NCBI RefSeq assembly: GCF_018873765.1
Contig: NC_057923.1
Coordinates: 9,560,413-9,624,412, forward strand
Origin: Telopea speciosissima
Taxonomy: Eukaryota; Streptophyta; Magnoliopsida; Proteales; Proteaceae
Length of the DNA: 64,000 nucleotides
Direction: 5' to 3'
The first letter of the stretch is position 1. Each line of letters opens with the position of its first letter. The position numbers and the translations under genes are program-made. The notes under the pieces are model-generated. The model was not told where the DNA came from, did no database searches, and worked only from the letters and a program-made list of their open reading frames with translations. This document shows, in pieces, positions 1 through 11,121 of this stretch.

Positions 1-540
1 TTAAGCCAACAATACATATCGATGAAACAGATGTCCATGTTACTTATGCTCAATTGACTAAGGTTAATACTAAATTGGTTCCTCATAATCTTGAAATATA
101 AGAGAGAGCTACACTTTTGAGCATGAGGGGAAAATTCACGACAACTGATCCCTCTCACCATAGAATTGGCATGTGCAGGAGCAAACAAAAGAATTTTTGA
201 GGACTGGAATTGCAGCCTCCTCTTCACAATTATAGAAATTGGAAGGAATTTGTTCTTTTGCACCTTGCTCAACAAGATTTGTGGGGCTCAAGATGAGAGA
301 TTTGAACCTATGAAGGGGCCCAAGCAGGTTAACGTCAGGACCTGTTTGGAGCCAAGGGCAGCTTGACCCCTTTTATTTTATATTCCCACTAAATCTCTCA
401 CTCTTCATGTTTACACACAAAAACTAAACCAAACAAAATAAAAAAGGAAAATGATTGGAAAGTATGATGGGATAGGATAAATAGGCTGTGAGGCTAAGAC
501 AAGTCATTTTCTTGGAGTTTGACAGATGCTGCTCAGTAAC
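1..540. other. gene-poor left flank
   Basis: No recognisable gene or RNA. Short open frames exist but none has a motif I recognise. The last five bases (GTAAC, 536-540) are the left target-site copy of the LTR element that follows; the same five bases recur at 2784-2788. Confidence 0.5.
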
Positions 541-2783
541 TGGTGGAGGCGGATTAGGAGAAGGGAAGATTTCAGAGAAGAAACCTTGCAGGGGGAGAGG
601 AAATCGCAAAAGAAGGAGGGGGGAAAGAAGATCGCACACGCACAGCCACAAAGGCCTCAACCAAACAACTCAATTCATTATTTTTCAATCTAATCTGTAA
701 CATCGGTTACAAGCCGATATATAAAGAAAACTCCAAACAAAAAACAGAAATTAACCCAACTAGGAAACTAAGAAAACTAATTTTACTCAAATAAGGAAAT
801 AATTAACTTCGTACGTAGCTATCTCCTAAAAAATAAAAATAAAATAAAATAAAGTCCTAAAATATCCTACTAGACTAAAGACCCAGATTTGGACCCGGTT
901 TTCGGTCTGAGTTCCCAAACGGGTTTGGACTGGTCCAAGGTAGTGCCCCTGCATCAATTCCCCCAATATTGAGAAAAATGGGACCACGAGTTTTGTAGAA
1001 TGGTAGAAATAAAAGCACACGAACGGGGGTTATTTGCTCATTGTCTACAACTTGAAGAAAATCCAAAATATGAAGCTTTGGCGGGGTTGCATCCATGGCT
1101 GAAAATCGTGGGGAAGAACGAATTCAATGTGAACATTTGTTGCTGCAGTAGAGTCTGTTGTATCTTCAGCCATAATAACTGCCTTGTCTTCCTTGACCGG
1201 TACTTGTTATCCCACATCCGAGCGGTCTTCCTCTTGTGCTGACCCATTCGATTCGTCCTGTGACTACACTGTAAGTATCACCTTCTTTGACTCCAGGGAT
1301 ATTTTTGTCAGCCAATCCTTGAAGCAAGAATGTCTGACGCATGTGAAAAGGCCGTAGGATGCACAAATTTTTATCACGATCAGCAATGCCTATTTGTTTT
1401 TCCAATCGCTCTCAACCCAATTTAATAATGTGCTGAGAAGATTCAAACGCTTCACAATAAGCACCATCACCATACTGAGAAATGGAAAATTCGACGAACA
1501 CATAATCCTCAGACTCAATAATGATCTGGTTGGTCTTTGCTAGCATATCCACCACGGACCACGAGACGAAATTGTCGCTTTGCCTTTCATCAATAAATAG
1601 ATCAGCAAGCTTTCCATAGGGCAAACACACTCTAAATGTAAACACAAAGGAATCCATCGCTATGGGCCCAAACACTAAGAGGAGACTCAAATCAAGGATT
1701 TAGTGGGTTTATGATAACAATGGCAGAATTTTAAATAGAGTCACAATAGGGTGGCAGTTTCATAATATTAGAAGTTTATTGCAACGTGTTGGGGAGGGGC
1801 AGAATTGGAAGCAAATTAAAAAAAAGACAAATTAGAATAAGAATAGAGAGAGGGTAAATTCTGGAAAACAAAATAATTTAGACTTATAAGTAAAGTAGGA
1901 CGTACGAGGGGGGTAATATGGGAAGAATGGGGTTTTAGAAAGGGAACTTATCATGCAGTTGGAAAGTTGGGTCTCCTTCGACCTCTAGAGAGCAAAATTA
2001 TTGGAGGAAGTGCAGCTGTCTCCTACTTGAAGTCTTGGACACGAAAACCAGCAAGGGGATTTTGGATTCCAGGAGGATTTCTTCCACGCGGGAGCCTAAT
2101 TGACCTACCGCCGGATATTCAGGAGACCAGTGGCGGGGGCCGATTTCTCTTCCCCTTGTGTGTTCGCTATCACAATAAGGGGAAGAAGGAGGATAATGTG
2201 TGGCTGTTGGAGTCGGAAGGGGATTAGGGAGATGGAGGGCTGCGGTGAGTGATATTTCCTTCTTTTTTTTTTTATCGCAGCTCTCGGCAGAGGAAGAGAA
2301 ATAGAATTAATTGAAGGGAATGAGAGAGGTTGATGGGGAAGGATGATGGATCCTTCGGCTCTGATACCAAATTGGTGGAAGGCCGATTAGGAGAAGGGAA
2401 GATTTCAATGAAAAAATTTTGCATAGGGGAGAGGAAATTGCATAAGAACAAGGGGAGGGGAGAAAAAAGATCACACACACACACAGCCACACAGGCCTCA
2501 ACCAAACAACTCAATTCATTATTTTTTCAATCTAATCTGTATCATCAGTTACAAGCCAAAATATAAAGAAAACTGCAAACAAGAAAATAGAAATTAACCC
2601 AGCTAGGAAACTAAGAAAATTAAATTTACTCAACTAAGGAAACTACTAACTTCGTACGTAGCTATCTCATAACAAATCAAAATTAAATAAAATAAATAAA
2701 GTCCTAAAATATCCTACTTGACTAAAGACCGGTCTAGGTTCCCACACAGGTTTGAGTTAGTCCAAGGTAGTGTACCTGCATCA
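541..2783 (-). mobile_element. compact non-autonomous LTR retrotransposon (LARD/TRIM-like), minus strand
   Basis: Two direct repeats, 541-956 and 2373-2783, differ only by scattered changes and begin and end as LTRs do when read on the minus strand (TG...CA). The flanking 5 bases are identical (GTAAC). Reading on the minus strand, the 5' LTR is followed after 3 bases by a primer-binding site matching the initiator-tRNA-Met type (TGGTATCAGAGC, 2369-2358), and a G-rich polypurine tract lies just before the 3' LTR (about 957-970). The interior is only ~1.4 kb and shows no recognisable gag or pol; it holds a 92-codon open frame (1412-1690) of unknown nature. The element looks structurally whole and of moderate age from the LTR similarity, and would depend on enzymes from another, probably Copia-like, element. 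Confidence 0.88.
1412..1690 (-). CDS. unidentified 92-aa open frame inside the LTR element
   Basis: An uninterrupted frame on the same strand as the element. The product is mixed hydrophobic/acidic, with no zinc knuckle, protease, polymerase or integrase motif visible. It could be captured host sequence or chance. A neighbouring 79-codon frame (1166-1405) is equally anonymous. I do not recognise it and assign no function. Confidence 0.25.
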   Translation of the reverse strand: MSLLLVFGPIAMDSFVFTFRVCLPYGKLADLFIDERQSDNFVSWSVVDMLAKTNQIIIESEDYVFVEFSISQYGDGAYCEAFESSQHIIKLG

Positions 2784-3041
2784 GTAACATTGGTGGCTTT
2801 GTGGAGGAAACAGGCATTTGGAAGAAAAGGATCATCTCAGCGGGGCTTCTATGGTATTATGCTACATCAGTAAATGATTTCTGGTTAGGCAGAAAAGTTG
2901 GGTTTGGTGAATGTTTGAAAGATAACAGTGGCGGTTGTGCAGCTTGAGGTAGTAGCAAGTCTTTTAAATAAAGAAAAATAAGAGAATAGAGAATGGGAAG
3001 GGGAAGGGGAAGAAGAAGAAAACTTGAATGAGTCCACTCAC

Positions 3042-3147
3042 CATACAAAGCAATTGAAGTGCAAATTCCTCCATCCATGACTTTCAAATATGCAATTTGC
3101 AGCTCTTCATATAGACAGAATAAACCGAATCCTACTTGAGCAAACTC
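3042..3147 (-). CDS. orphan exon-like segment
   Basis: On the minus strand an open frame follows an acceptor-like AG (3149-3148) and ends at a donor-like GTGAGT (3041 down). It would encode about 35 residues, including GFGLFCLYEELQIAYLKV, with the composition of a real protein. I cannot name the family. It may be an exon of a gene broken up in this region or of an unannotated downstream gene. It is not the expected next exon of the DUF760 gene upstream, whose conserved C-terminal motifs are different. Confidence 0.25.
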
Positions 3148-3297
3148 CTAATCGGACCCATACTAATAACTCTCACAGCCAGCTTACAATTAATTAAAGA
3201 ACATCCAAATAAAACCCCAAAGCAAAAGAAATTATGACCAGATCCTCTCCTGCTTGTATACAAACTCAAGAGAAATGACTATCACACTAACTACTGA

Positions 3298-3425
3298 GTA
3301 GGGGTGTGAGTTGAGCAGGCCTGGGTTGGGGAATTGATAAATTGAACCAAATTGAGCCCCAAACTGGCCTGGCCTTTCAATTTGGTTAAAAGTCAAGCTT
3401 GAATTTGGCCCTATTTGCACCCTCT
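3298..3425. mobile_element. possible small hAT-like MITE
   Basis: A ~128-bp segment begins TAGGGGTGTGAG and ends with a sequence whose complement begins TAGAGGGTGCAA, the usual terminal pattern of small plant hAT-type MITEs. The flanking 8 bases do not match cleanly, so the boundaries are uncertain. Confidence 0.35.
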
Positions 3426-4096
3426 ACAACAGACGAAGCACTATGACTGCACACAAAATCCAGACCCATTGAACCCCCACTCATAGATCCAACAAGGAGA
3501 AAAAACTCCACGTTAGCTAAAAAATGGGTGCAAAACATTACTCCTTGAATTCTCCTCCTGAATGTCTAACTCTCTTAGCTTTAGCATTTGCATCTTTTGA
3601 TTATGAGAAACATGACTGTATTTAAGGATATTAAACAACAGATAAACAATGGGCTCATGATATTTTCTATACCATCGAAGGCTGGAATTTCCTATCCTTT
3701 GTGTCTTTAAATTTGATTTTCAAGGATAGGAGAATACAGTTTCTGTTTTAATCCTCACATACTTAATGTACATGAGGAATGTTCGGTTTACCAAAGCTGT
3801 AGCATTACCACTCGTATCACAATTGTGATATAAAGTAACCAAAAAAATTTTAATTCACATCATACTTATGCAGAGCCCAACAATATTTTCCTATTCCAGA
3901 AAAATACTTGTAGTTATTAAAAGAATTTTTTTTTTTTATACAAACAAACTAGTTTATTTAATTTTCCATTTCTTCATTTTTATTTTTTTCACCATCATTT
4001 CTTCTCACGCTCGAGTTAATTTCTTGTGTTTATGTACAAGCGTTATCCTACAAAGAGCAAAGAAGCAGTTGTGCGTGTGAGAGAGAGAACATTAAC
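3426..4096. other. AT-rich stretch downstream of the DUF760 exons
   Basis: Contains long T runs and no convincing exon. If the DUF760 gene is complete, this is the start of its next intron; the conserved downstream exon was not found on the minus strand here. Confidence 0.4.
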
Positions 4097-4983
4097 CTTC
4101 TCAATGGTAGCCAACTCAGCTTTTAGCTCAGCAATGTAATTCAGAGCATCGGGGGATAAGTTCCCTAAATCCGGAGGAGCGCTTTCGTCCATTGCATATT
4201 CACTGAAGGTATCAACATCAACATCAACATCGACGTCCCTACCTTCCCTCTTTTGATACTCCGTCGCTGAAATCTCACGCCCATGAGAAGCAACCGGGGC
4301 TTCCGAACTCCCTGGAGAGATGTCGAAGTTCCTCATCAGAGAAACCCTATACTCCGCATTCCAAAGAGTATATCTGACAGATACCGAAAAAAAGAAGTAC
4401 TAATTCACCATCAAACCCAATTGTCCGAATTAATGAACGAGGGCAGTATAAGGCAACAGTACAGCAATAATAGTAGATACCCGGTGATGATAGCAGAGAC
4501 GAGGAGGCGATCGAGAGGACGCCTGGAGACGCTGACGGTGACAGAGAACTGATCAGAAGGAAGCAAACCAAGCATCGCGGAGATGGTGCGCTTCATGGAA
4601 TCCCTAGCGGCAGTGGAGACGCCCTTGGAGATGACGGAGGTATCGAGGGGTTCGATGCGTTTGAGCATACCGGCTATGACGGAGAATTCACGATCGAAGC
4701 CAGAATTTCGCGTGAAGACGAAGTCATCGGCAACGCCTCCACCGTCGACTCCAGATACTAGACAATTGAAAACGGGAAGAGAGGCCGAGCGATTCTTAGC
4801 GGTAGAGAAGTTGGTGGTGACGGAGATGGCGGGAAGTAAAGGGCGGAGGAAGATATGGCGGGAGAAGATAGGTGGTGTTGGTGTTGGTGGTGGTGTGGAG
4901 GGTTGGTGAGGTTTCAGGAAGGAGGAGATGTCGTTGGAACTGAAAAAGTGGGAAAGCAGGTGAGCCTTAGATGCGGTCGCCAT
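4097..4983 (-). CDS. DUF760 family chloroplast protein (UV-B-induced At3g17800-like), first two exons
   Basis: Exon 1 (4983-4481) starts at ATG with a Ser/Thr/Pro-rich N-terminus that looks like a plastid transit peptide, then the conserved block MLKRIEPLDTSVISKGVS and LGLLPSDQFSV. It ends at a GT donor (4480-4479). Exon 2 (4373-4097) resumes in phase after CAG, rebuilding ITGYTLWNAEYRVSL across the splice, and carries an acidic stretch and LSPDALNYIAELKAELATIEK before another GT donor. This order is that of plant DUF760 proteins, which are predicted plastid proteins of unknown biochemical role; one Arabidopsis member is annotated as UV-B induced. The family's C-terminal exons, ending with LLFWCMLLGHHLRGLE-type sequence, were not found between here and the window start, so the gene may have a long intron, run outside the window, or be truncated. 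Confidence 0.8.
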
Positions 4984-6880
4984 AAGAAGCCCCGAGGAAA
5001 CTCGATGCCTCCTCCGCTAATGGCTGAGGCTTTTTTTGGTTTCTCTCTCAGCTGCTGCGGTGCGCTGCTCTCCACACGCTTCTACGAACTGCTTTTGCTT
5101 TCTTTTTAAGATGATTCTGTATTTCTGTACTTGTTTCTGACTGTACAATCTTACAAATCCCCCGACCCGAACCGACCCACATATCCACCTAGTTGTGAAT
5201 AATTTGAATCTTTCTTCTTTTAACTCTTTATTTTTTACATTAAATACTACCTTGTGGTTTTATTTCTAATGTATATTGTCCATTTGGGGTTAAACGACCA
5301 TGTGGCATCCATGATCTACCCTCACCCAACATTTTGGAGGCCACGGTCTGGTCATTTGAAAGTACTATTTTCTTTTTTGGTAGAAAAAGTACTAGTCAAA
5401 CAAAAAGAGGGGGGGGAGTGTGAGGTATGGAACCATGACAGCTCCCATATGCTTTCAATGAGGGAAAATTTTGTTGTAACCAAAAGGGGTGAAACAAAAT
5501 TTATAACATTTAACCCTTTTAGTATAGGATGGTCTAGATTTGCAAACGAGAGATTTTAAGATTTCCTATGGAAGGCTTTTATCTGACCAATTAAATCTCC
5601 TTGGAGTTGTTCTGTTTTTTATGTTTAAAATACTGCAGAAATTTAAAGAGGAGTGCGATTAGTAATAAATTATAAACCATTTAATGAGACGATAAAATGG
5701 ATAAGATACATATTCCAAATAAAAATGAATTGTAAATCGGTTATATAATGCTAAGATATTTTCAAAATATGATATGAAATATGGATACTAATAAATTCAA
5801 ATTGCAGAAAAGGATAAATATAATATTGCTTTCATAATACCATTTGGTAATTATGAGTGGGATATTTGGATAAATAACACCCCTTCAAAGTTTCATAATA
5901 TAATGAATCAGATATTTACTCCTTGTCGTTGTGTGTGTAATACCTCCGCCTTAGTGCGTGTAATCCATTCTTCTCCCCTCCTTCTCTACTCCTTCCGCCA
6001 TGATTCTTGGAATTGCTACCGGTGATGAGGCCGACGATGTCGACAACGATGACAATGAACCTGCCCTAGCAAAGCAACCCCCCTTTCATGGATCATCATT
6101 GCTTCACTTTCCACCCTGCTTCACCGCCCTCTGTGCCCGCCCCCCTTCTGCCTTGCTCCACCGTCCTCTGCGTCCACACCCTTCCGCCCTACTCCACCGC
6201 CCTCCATGCCCACTTTGGTTCTCTGTCCTATGCGCCTGCCCCCCTTCTGCCATACACCTCCCCCTCCCCTGAAGCTCCCCATTCTACCCTATCCAATCTC
6301 AGCTCTGTGGTTGGTTATGATTTTTTAGCCATTTTGCCGAGGGGCTCCCAAACAAGGGAGGTTTTTCTTTTTTCTTTGTTTGTGTGTTTGCAGGTGATGC
6401 CGACCCAGGTGCTAGTGGCACTAAGATTATCGTCAGCTCCGAAGCTCCAGCCGTCGCTCAATCTTCACCATCCCTCTCCTATCGCCGGACGAAGCTCCAC
6501 TCATCGATCCAACAGACCTTTGTTGATCAGACAAGTCTGTTTGAAAGTGGGCTGTGACAGCGTGTCGACACACGTGAGCAGTTTGGCGTTGGTCTGTTCG
6601 GCACGTATGGGGCCCCCTCTATTGGCATGCATGTGCATGCACTTAATTTTAGCTGTGTCTACAGCTTTTTTTCTAGGGAAGTGGTTGTGGTCCATCCCCT
6701 AGTCTGGTTGTGAGACTGGGTCAATTTCCACTCCTTGGTTTTGGATACCGTAAATCCATACCTTGTGCTTATTATGCTCTCTATCTGTTTTATATATCTT
6801 GATTTCCTTTGCTTGGCGTCGCGCGCGCATGGATGAATTGCCTTCTTTCTACCCAAAAATATATATATATTTACTCTTTT
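4984..6880. other. intergenic region with CT-rich tract
   Basis: The first ~130 bases are the leader/promoter side of the DUF760 gene. The rest is AT-rich. At 6060-6290 there is a C/T-rich, imperfectly repeated tract (motifs like CCACCGCCCTC) that creates proline/serine-rich open frames; I read these as low-complexity rather than genes. At 6780-6900 a short segment ends in an AT-rich/A-rich tail resembling a retroposon 3' end. Confidence 0.4.
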
Positions 6881-6884
6881 CTAC

Positions 6885-8392
6885 CAAAAAAAAAAAGAAT
6901 CAAACATTTACTCCTTATACTCAATTTATTATCAAATACATGGATGATGTCTTGGTCTTCTCAAATTCCTTCGACCAACACTGGAAACATTTGCATATCT
7001 TTCTTAAAAAGTCAAGTATGCAGGATTAACCGTCTCTGCCAAAGAAGTGAAATTATTTCAATCAAAATTTCAGTTTTTGGATCATAACAGTTACCAAGGC
7101 ACTATCATAACAATTGATCAAGCAATTCAATTTGTTGATAAATTTTCTAATGAAATAAAATATAAAAATCAATTGCAATGCTTTTTAAGAAATTTAAACT
7201 ATATTGTTGAATTTTAGAAGGATTTGGCAAAAGATTGCAAGCCTCTATTCCAACAGCTTAAAAAGAAACTAGAAGCAAGGACAATTGAACATACAAATGT
7301 TGTCAAAAAATTAAAACAAGGCTAAAGAACTACCTTGTTTAGCCCTTCCAAATATTGAAGCTTTTAAGATTGTTGGACTGACACATCTGAATAAGGTTAT
7401 GGTGGAATTCTAAAGCAACAGAGAACTCCTACAGGAAATGAACAATTGATACGATTTACTTCTGGACTTAGGAAACCACCACAACAAAATTACTTTAACA
7501 GTTAAAAAGGAAATTCTAGCTATAGTTCATTGCATTACTAAATTTGATAGTGATTTGCTAAACTAGAAATTATTGGTTCAAATTGATTGAAAAGCAGCTA
7601 AGAACATGCTAGAAAAGGATGTTAAAAATCTAGCATCCAAACATATCTTTGCTCGTTGGCAAGCAATTTTATCAGTGTTTGATTTCAATATTGAATCTAT
7701 TAAAGGAGAATTAAATTCGTTGACTGACTTTTTAACTCGTGAGTTTTTGCAGGGACAAAAAATAGAAAGGAATAGTTTTTAGCTTGTTTGGCGGCTCTTC
7801 TCAAATAATTCGACCTTCTCCCAGAGGTTTTCAATATATGCCTTCTCCTATTCACTTGCAATCGCCTCCATTATCATCACCACCTTCATTCCCAAAAAAT
7901 TCATTTTAGTGAAGCATCAACGCTATGCCTTCTTTCTATTGAAAATGAACACATCCATAGACGTCCTTCTAAAATTGCGTTTATATATCTTACTAATGAT
8001 GACCATCCAAATAGAATTTGTAATGATAAAGGCCACTAATTTTATCAAAAAAATTATTGTAGAATCAACCAGTGGCAATCACTCATAATTTCCATAATAA
8101 TTTGGTTATAACATTCTCAAAAATGCAAATTTTTAATGTTATCACTTATAGTGAATGAGACTTCGATCCTCTTAAACCAAGAGTTCTATATGATCCAAGG
8201 CTCAAAAGGAAGTCTTATAACTATTATGATGATATAAAAGCATGAGATCAAGTATTTATTTATTGAACCCCAACTCAATCTCATAACTGGTTTATTCAAT
8301 TCCGATTCCAATCCTTAAAGGATTCTCCAAATTGGTTTAAATACTGGTTTGTGATTTGACGTCTTGTCCATGAAATTCTTCCTCCTCACAGG
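6885..8392 (+). mobile_element. endogenous pararetrovirus fossil (Caulimoviridae, florendovirus/petuvirus-like)
   Basis: Fragment of an integrated plant pararetrovirus. The left end shows a reverse transcriptase with the YMDD box (YMDDVLVFS), followed by RNase H-like sequence and then downstream coding sequence of the kind that follows RNase H in florendovirus-type genomes. Movement, capsid and protease regions are not present. It is an old fossil with multiple breaks, and its right side joins directly to a Copia fragment. Confidence 0.75.
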
Positions 8393-9554
8393 TTATCTAC
8401 TACTTAAGCAGAGTATATGGCAGTGACTAAGGCAATCAAAGAAACTATTTGGCTTAGAGGTTTGTTAGGAGAGTTCAATTTGGATCATGGGATGATTGTT
8501 GTCCATTGTGATAGTCAAAGTGTTATTCACTTGACTAGAAATCAGATGTATCATGAGAGGACAAAGCACGTTGATGTTCGGTATCATTTCATTAGAGAGA
8601 TAATTGCTCAAGACAATATCCAAGGGTTGAAGATTGGTTCTGAAGACAATCCAACTAATATGTTGACCAAGCCTTTATGTGTTGCTAAGTTCAAGCATTG
8701 CTTAACTTAATTGGTGTTTTCCGCATTCGAGTTGAGCCCTTGGAAGGGCTGTTTTATGTGTCTTGAATGGGATTTTTTCTAAGATCAGTAATGATAGTGG
8801 TTTGGGGGGTGCAGCCCCCACGGTACGATACAACCCAACCCAATGGATCAACCCATTTGGAGGAGTATTACCTTGTTTTCGTGTCTTCTTGTGTAAGCAA
8901 GAAAGAAGTGAGATTTTTGCGGTTTTCGTGTTAGGGTTTTGAGAGGAAAGGCTTTGCTGCATTGTTGGGTGTTCTTGAGAGATTTTCATCGTATCTTCTT
9001 CTATTACATAGTTGTTAGGGAATAAGGTCTCATCCTCAAAAGCTAACTATTAAGAAGAGGGTGCTCAAGTACCTATTAAGCCACCCACATCCCCTTTCAT
9101 ATTCAATGTGGGACTATTCTTTTTGTCTTATGCGTGAATATCCCAACAATCTCCCCTTCCATGCAGATGATAAACACGTGGAGTTTGAGATCCCGATCTC
9201 CCCCTTCACGCGAGAGCTGACGTGGAGCCTGAGATCAAACCCCAAGAACCCTCAGCCAAACGGGAATTTTCACACCCCAGCTCTGATGCCATTTGTTAGG
9301 GAATTGAGTCTCATCCTCAAAAGCTAACTATTAAGGAGAGGGTGTTCAAGTACATATTAAGCCACCCACATCCCCTTTCATATCCGATGTAGGACTATTC
9401 TTTTGCCTTATGCGTGGATATCCCAACAATAGTTAATCGTCATCTCAACTTCGCCAATGGATGTAGCACATCACTTTGGTGTGAACCACATTAAATCTAT
9501 GTCATCTTTGCTCTGTTTTGTTTTTCTTTCATGTTACTTTGGTGTTTGTTTTAA
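8393..9554 (+). mobile_element. Ty1/Copia fossil, 3' part (RNase H end plus terminal region)
   Basis: Begins with the C-terminal RNase H of a Copia polyprotein (motifs like YMAVTKAIKETIWLRGLL, HVDVRYHFIRE, DNPTNMLTKPL), followed by the 3' noncoding/LTR region. The terminal block with GTGGATGTAG-like and TGTGAACCACATTAAATCT sequences recurs at 44500-44540, so both fossils belong to one Copia family. Its terminal region is interrupted by a complete TRIM (9013-9428). It is a 5'-truncated, old copy. Confidence 0.8.
9013..9428 (-). mobile_element. complete TRIM element nested in the Copia terminal region
   Basis: LTRs 9013-9148 and 9294-9428 (~136 bp, TGTTAGGG...TCCCAACA when written on the plus strand) enclose ~145 bp. 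On the minus strand a primer-binding site of the tRNA-Met type (TGGCATCAGAGC, 9291-9280) lies 2 bases inside the 5' LTR, and a purine tract (GGAAGGGGAGA) lies just before the 3' LTR. Target duplication ATAGT occurs at 9008-9012 and 9429-9433. The element looks whole; having no coding capacity is normal for TRIMs. Confidence 0.92.
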
Positions 9555-9855
9555 CAGCATCCATACCCATGACATAGTTTATCTAAGCAAGTAGAGTAAT
9601 AAAGACAGGTTAACAATGCAATTTCTTCCAATCACCATATGCATGCAGAGGTTTTGGAAGATTAATACAACTGGATTCTAAAGTAAGCAAAAGTTTTTTC
9701 ATTTCAATTAGACTCAATTTTGTTTTCCAGTTTCCTCCACCCACTCTCAGTAACAGTTATTTAACTGGAATCGAAAGAACCACACTACAACTAATCGTTA
9801 ATCCAAATTGAATTCAAAAGCGTACTAGTTATTGGGTTGATAAATAAACCAAACA
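9555..9855. other. short AT-rich spacer
   Basis: Nothing recognised beyond the end of the Copia-derived sequence. Confidence 0.4.
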
Positions 9856-9930
9856 GAGAGGAAAGATAGAGGAAGACACAGAGAGGGAAGATAGAGGAAG
9901 ACACAGAGAGGGAAGATAAAGGAAGACCTG
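9856..9930. repeat. 25-bp minisatellite, three units
   Basis: Three near-identical purine-rich units of about 25 bp (core GGAAGATAGAGGAAGACACA). They lie beside an anonymous minus-strand open frame (ATG at 10036) that I cannot identify. Confidence 0.7.
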
Positions 9931-10615
9931 GTGACGGGTGAGCGACGGAGTAGTAAGCAATAGCTCCGCAGCGACCACAGCGTCGAGTAGGCGGGTCGAC
10001 GCAACGTGTTCCCCCTCCCTTAGCCGCGCGCACTCCATCGTTTCCCGCTCACTTTTCTCTTCCAATTCCCTCTCATATCGATTTTTATTCTTAAACTGAC
10101 CGCTAGCCTACTGCAAGTCTGCAACTTCGCAAGACCATCTATGCGATTTCTATTTGAGACAGTGAGGTTCATCATTAACTCTCCCCTTATTAATCAACAA
10201 ATATCCAAAATATCGTTTCTATGTCAAATCAGAGGGTCAAATCCAAAGGCCAAAGAAATTCTCCCCTCATTATGGATGAAACAAAAATTTAGTCCCACAA
10301 TAATAGTATGTAAGCATGTGTTTTTTCCTCTTTTTTTGTGTATGCTCCAAAATGGAGAATGAACTGACAGTAGCACCTCTGATGTTTATTGTATCCAAAA
10401 ATTGTAACTCAACCAATTTGTTTAGCTGAGTTTGTAGACATTGTACACAATCCACACAACTCTTAGCTGGTTCACAATGCACGTATGGACAGACTTTGGT
10501 TCTCTTGGGTTGCCAAGGCCAGCATTTATTCTCCAAAAAAGATACATATGCTGATTCCATCTGATTCCCAATCTTCCCCCTCGTTTTGGATATCATGTCT
10601 GATTCCGATACCATT

Positions 10616-10730
10616 TGTTCGAACTCAAGTAGAATTCACCCTTAAAAACCAACCATTAGAGTGTCCAAATTCTTATAAACCTTCACATCCAATGTAGCAT
10701 CCTTGGTTTCACCTGAAACCCCAACAATGA
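10616..10730 (-). mobile_element. decayed TRIM-like LTR
   Basis: A segment beginning TGTTCGAAC and ending CCCAACA (plus strand) is preceded by a degenerate tRNA-Met-type primer-binding site (complement TGGTATCGGAATC). This matches the layout of the TRIM at 9013-9428, but the partner LTR is not evident. It is an old partial fossil. Confidence 0.45.
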
Positions 10731-11121
10731 AAGCCTTAAGCCCTTAATTGAGGTACACCGTCTCACATAGCTTGGTATTCTTGCCCAAGCATCCAAAGTA
10801 AACTCAAATAAAGGGGCACAGCCACGCATATTGAATGGCATGTCAAGCCTTGGAAACTGAAGTCATAGAACATAAGATTCAAGAGAGACAAGACATTAGC
10901 AAAGTAAACAAATCTTTATAATGGGTCAACAAGCCCTTGAAACAAGTTTTTATCCAAATCAAAGGGGAAAATTAAAAGGTGAAATGGGGTATAGCCATTC
11001 TGGTTGGAGCATTGAGAGCATGCACCCAAAAAGGCCACCTTCCCCCTCCCCCCAAGAAAAAAGAAAAATGGTATTTCATTGACGTACATGTGTACACTGT
11101 TATTAAAAAGTTGAATGTGCA

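Noticed and set aside
6000-6702. Plus-strand Pro/Ser-rich ORFs
   Set aside because: Low-complexity CT-rich tract; composition follows the repeat and no domain is visible.
9013-9428. Possible CRISPR-like or Cassandra-type repeat
   Set aside because: Only two repeats, with LTR ends, PBS and PPT; no 5S rRNA-like sequence in the LTR, so a plain TRIM.
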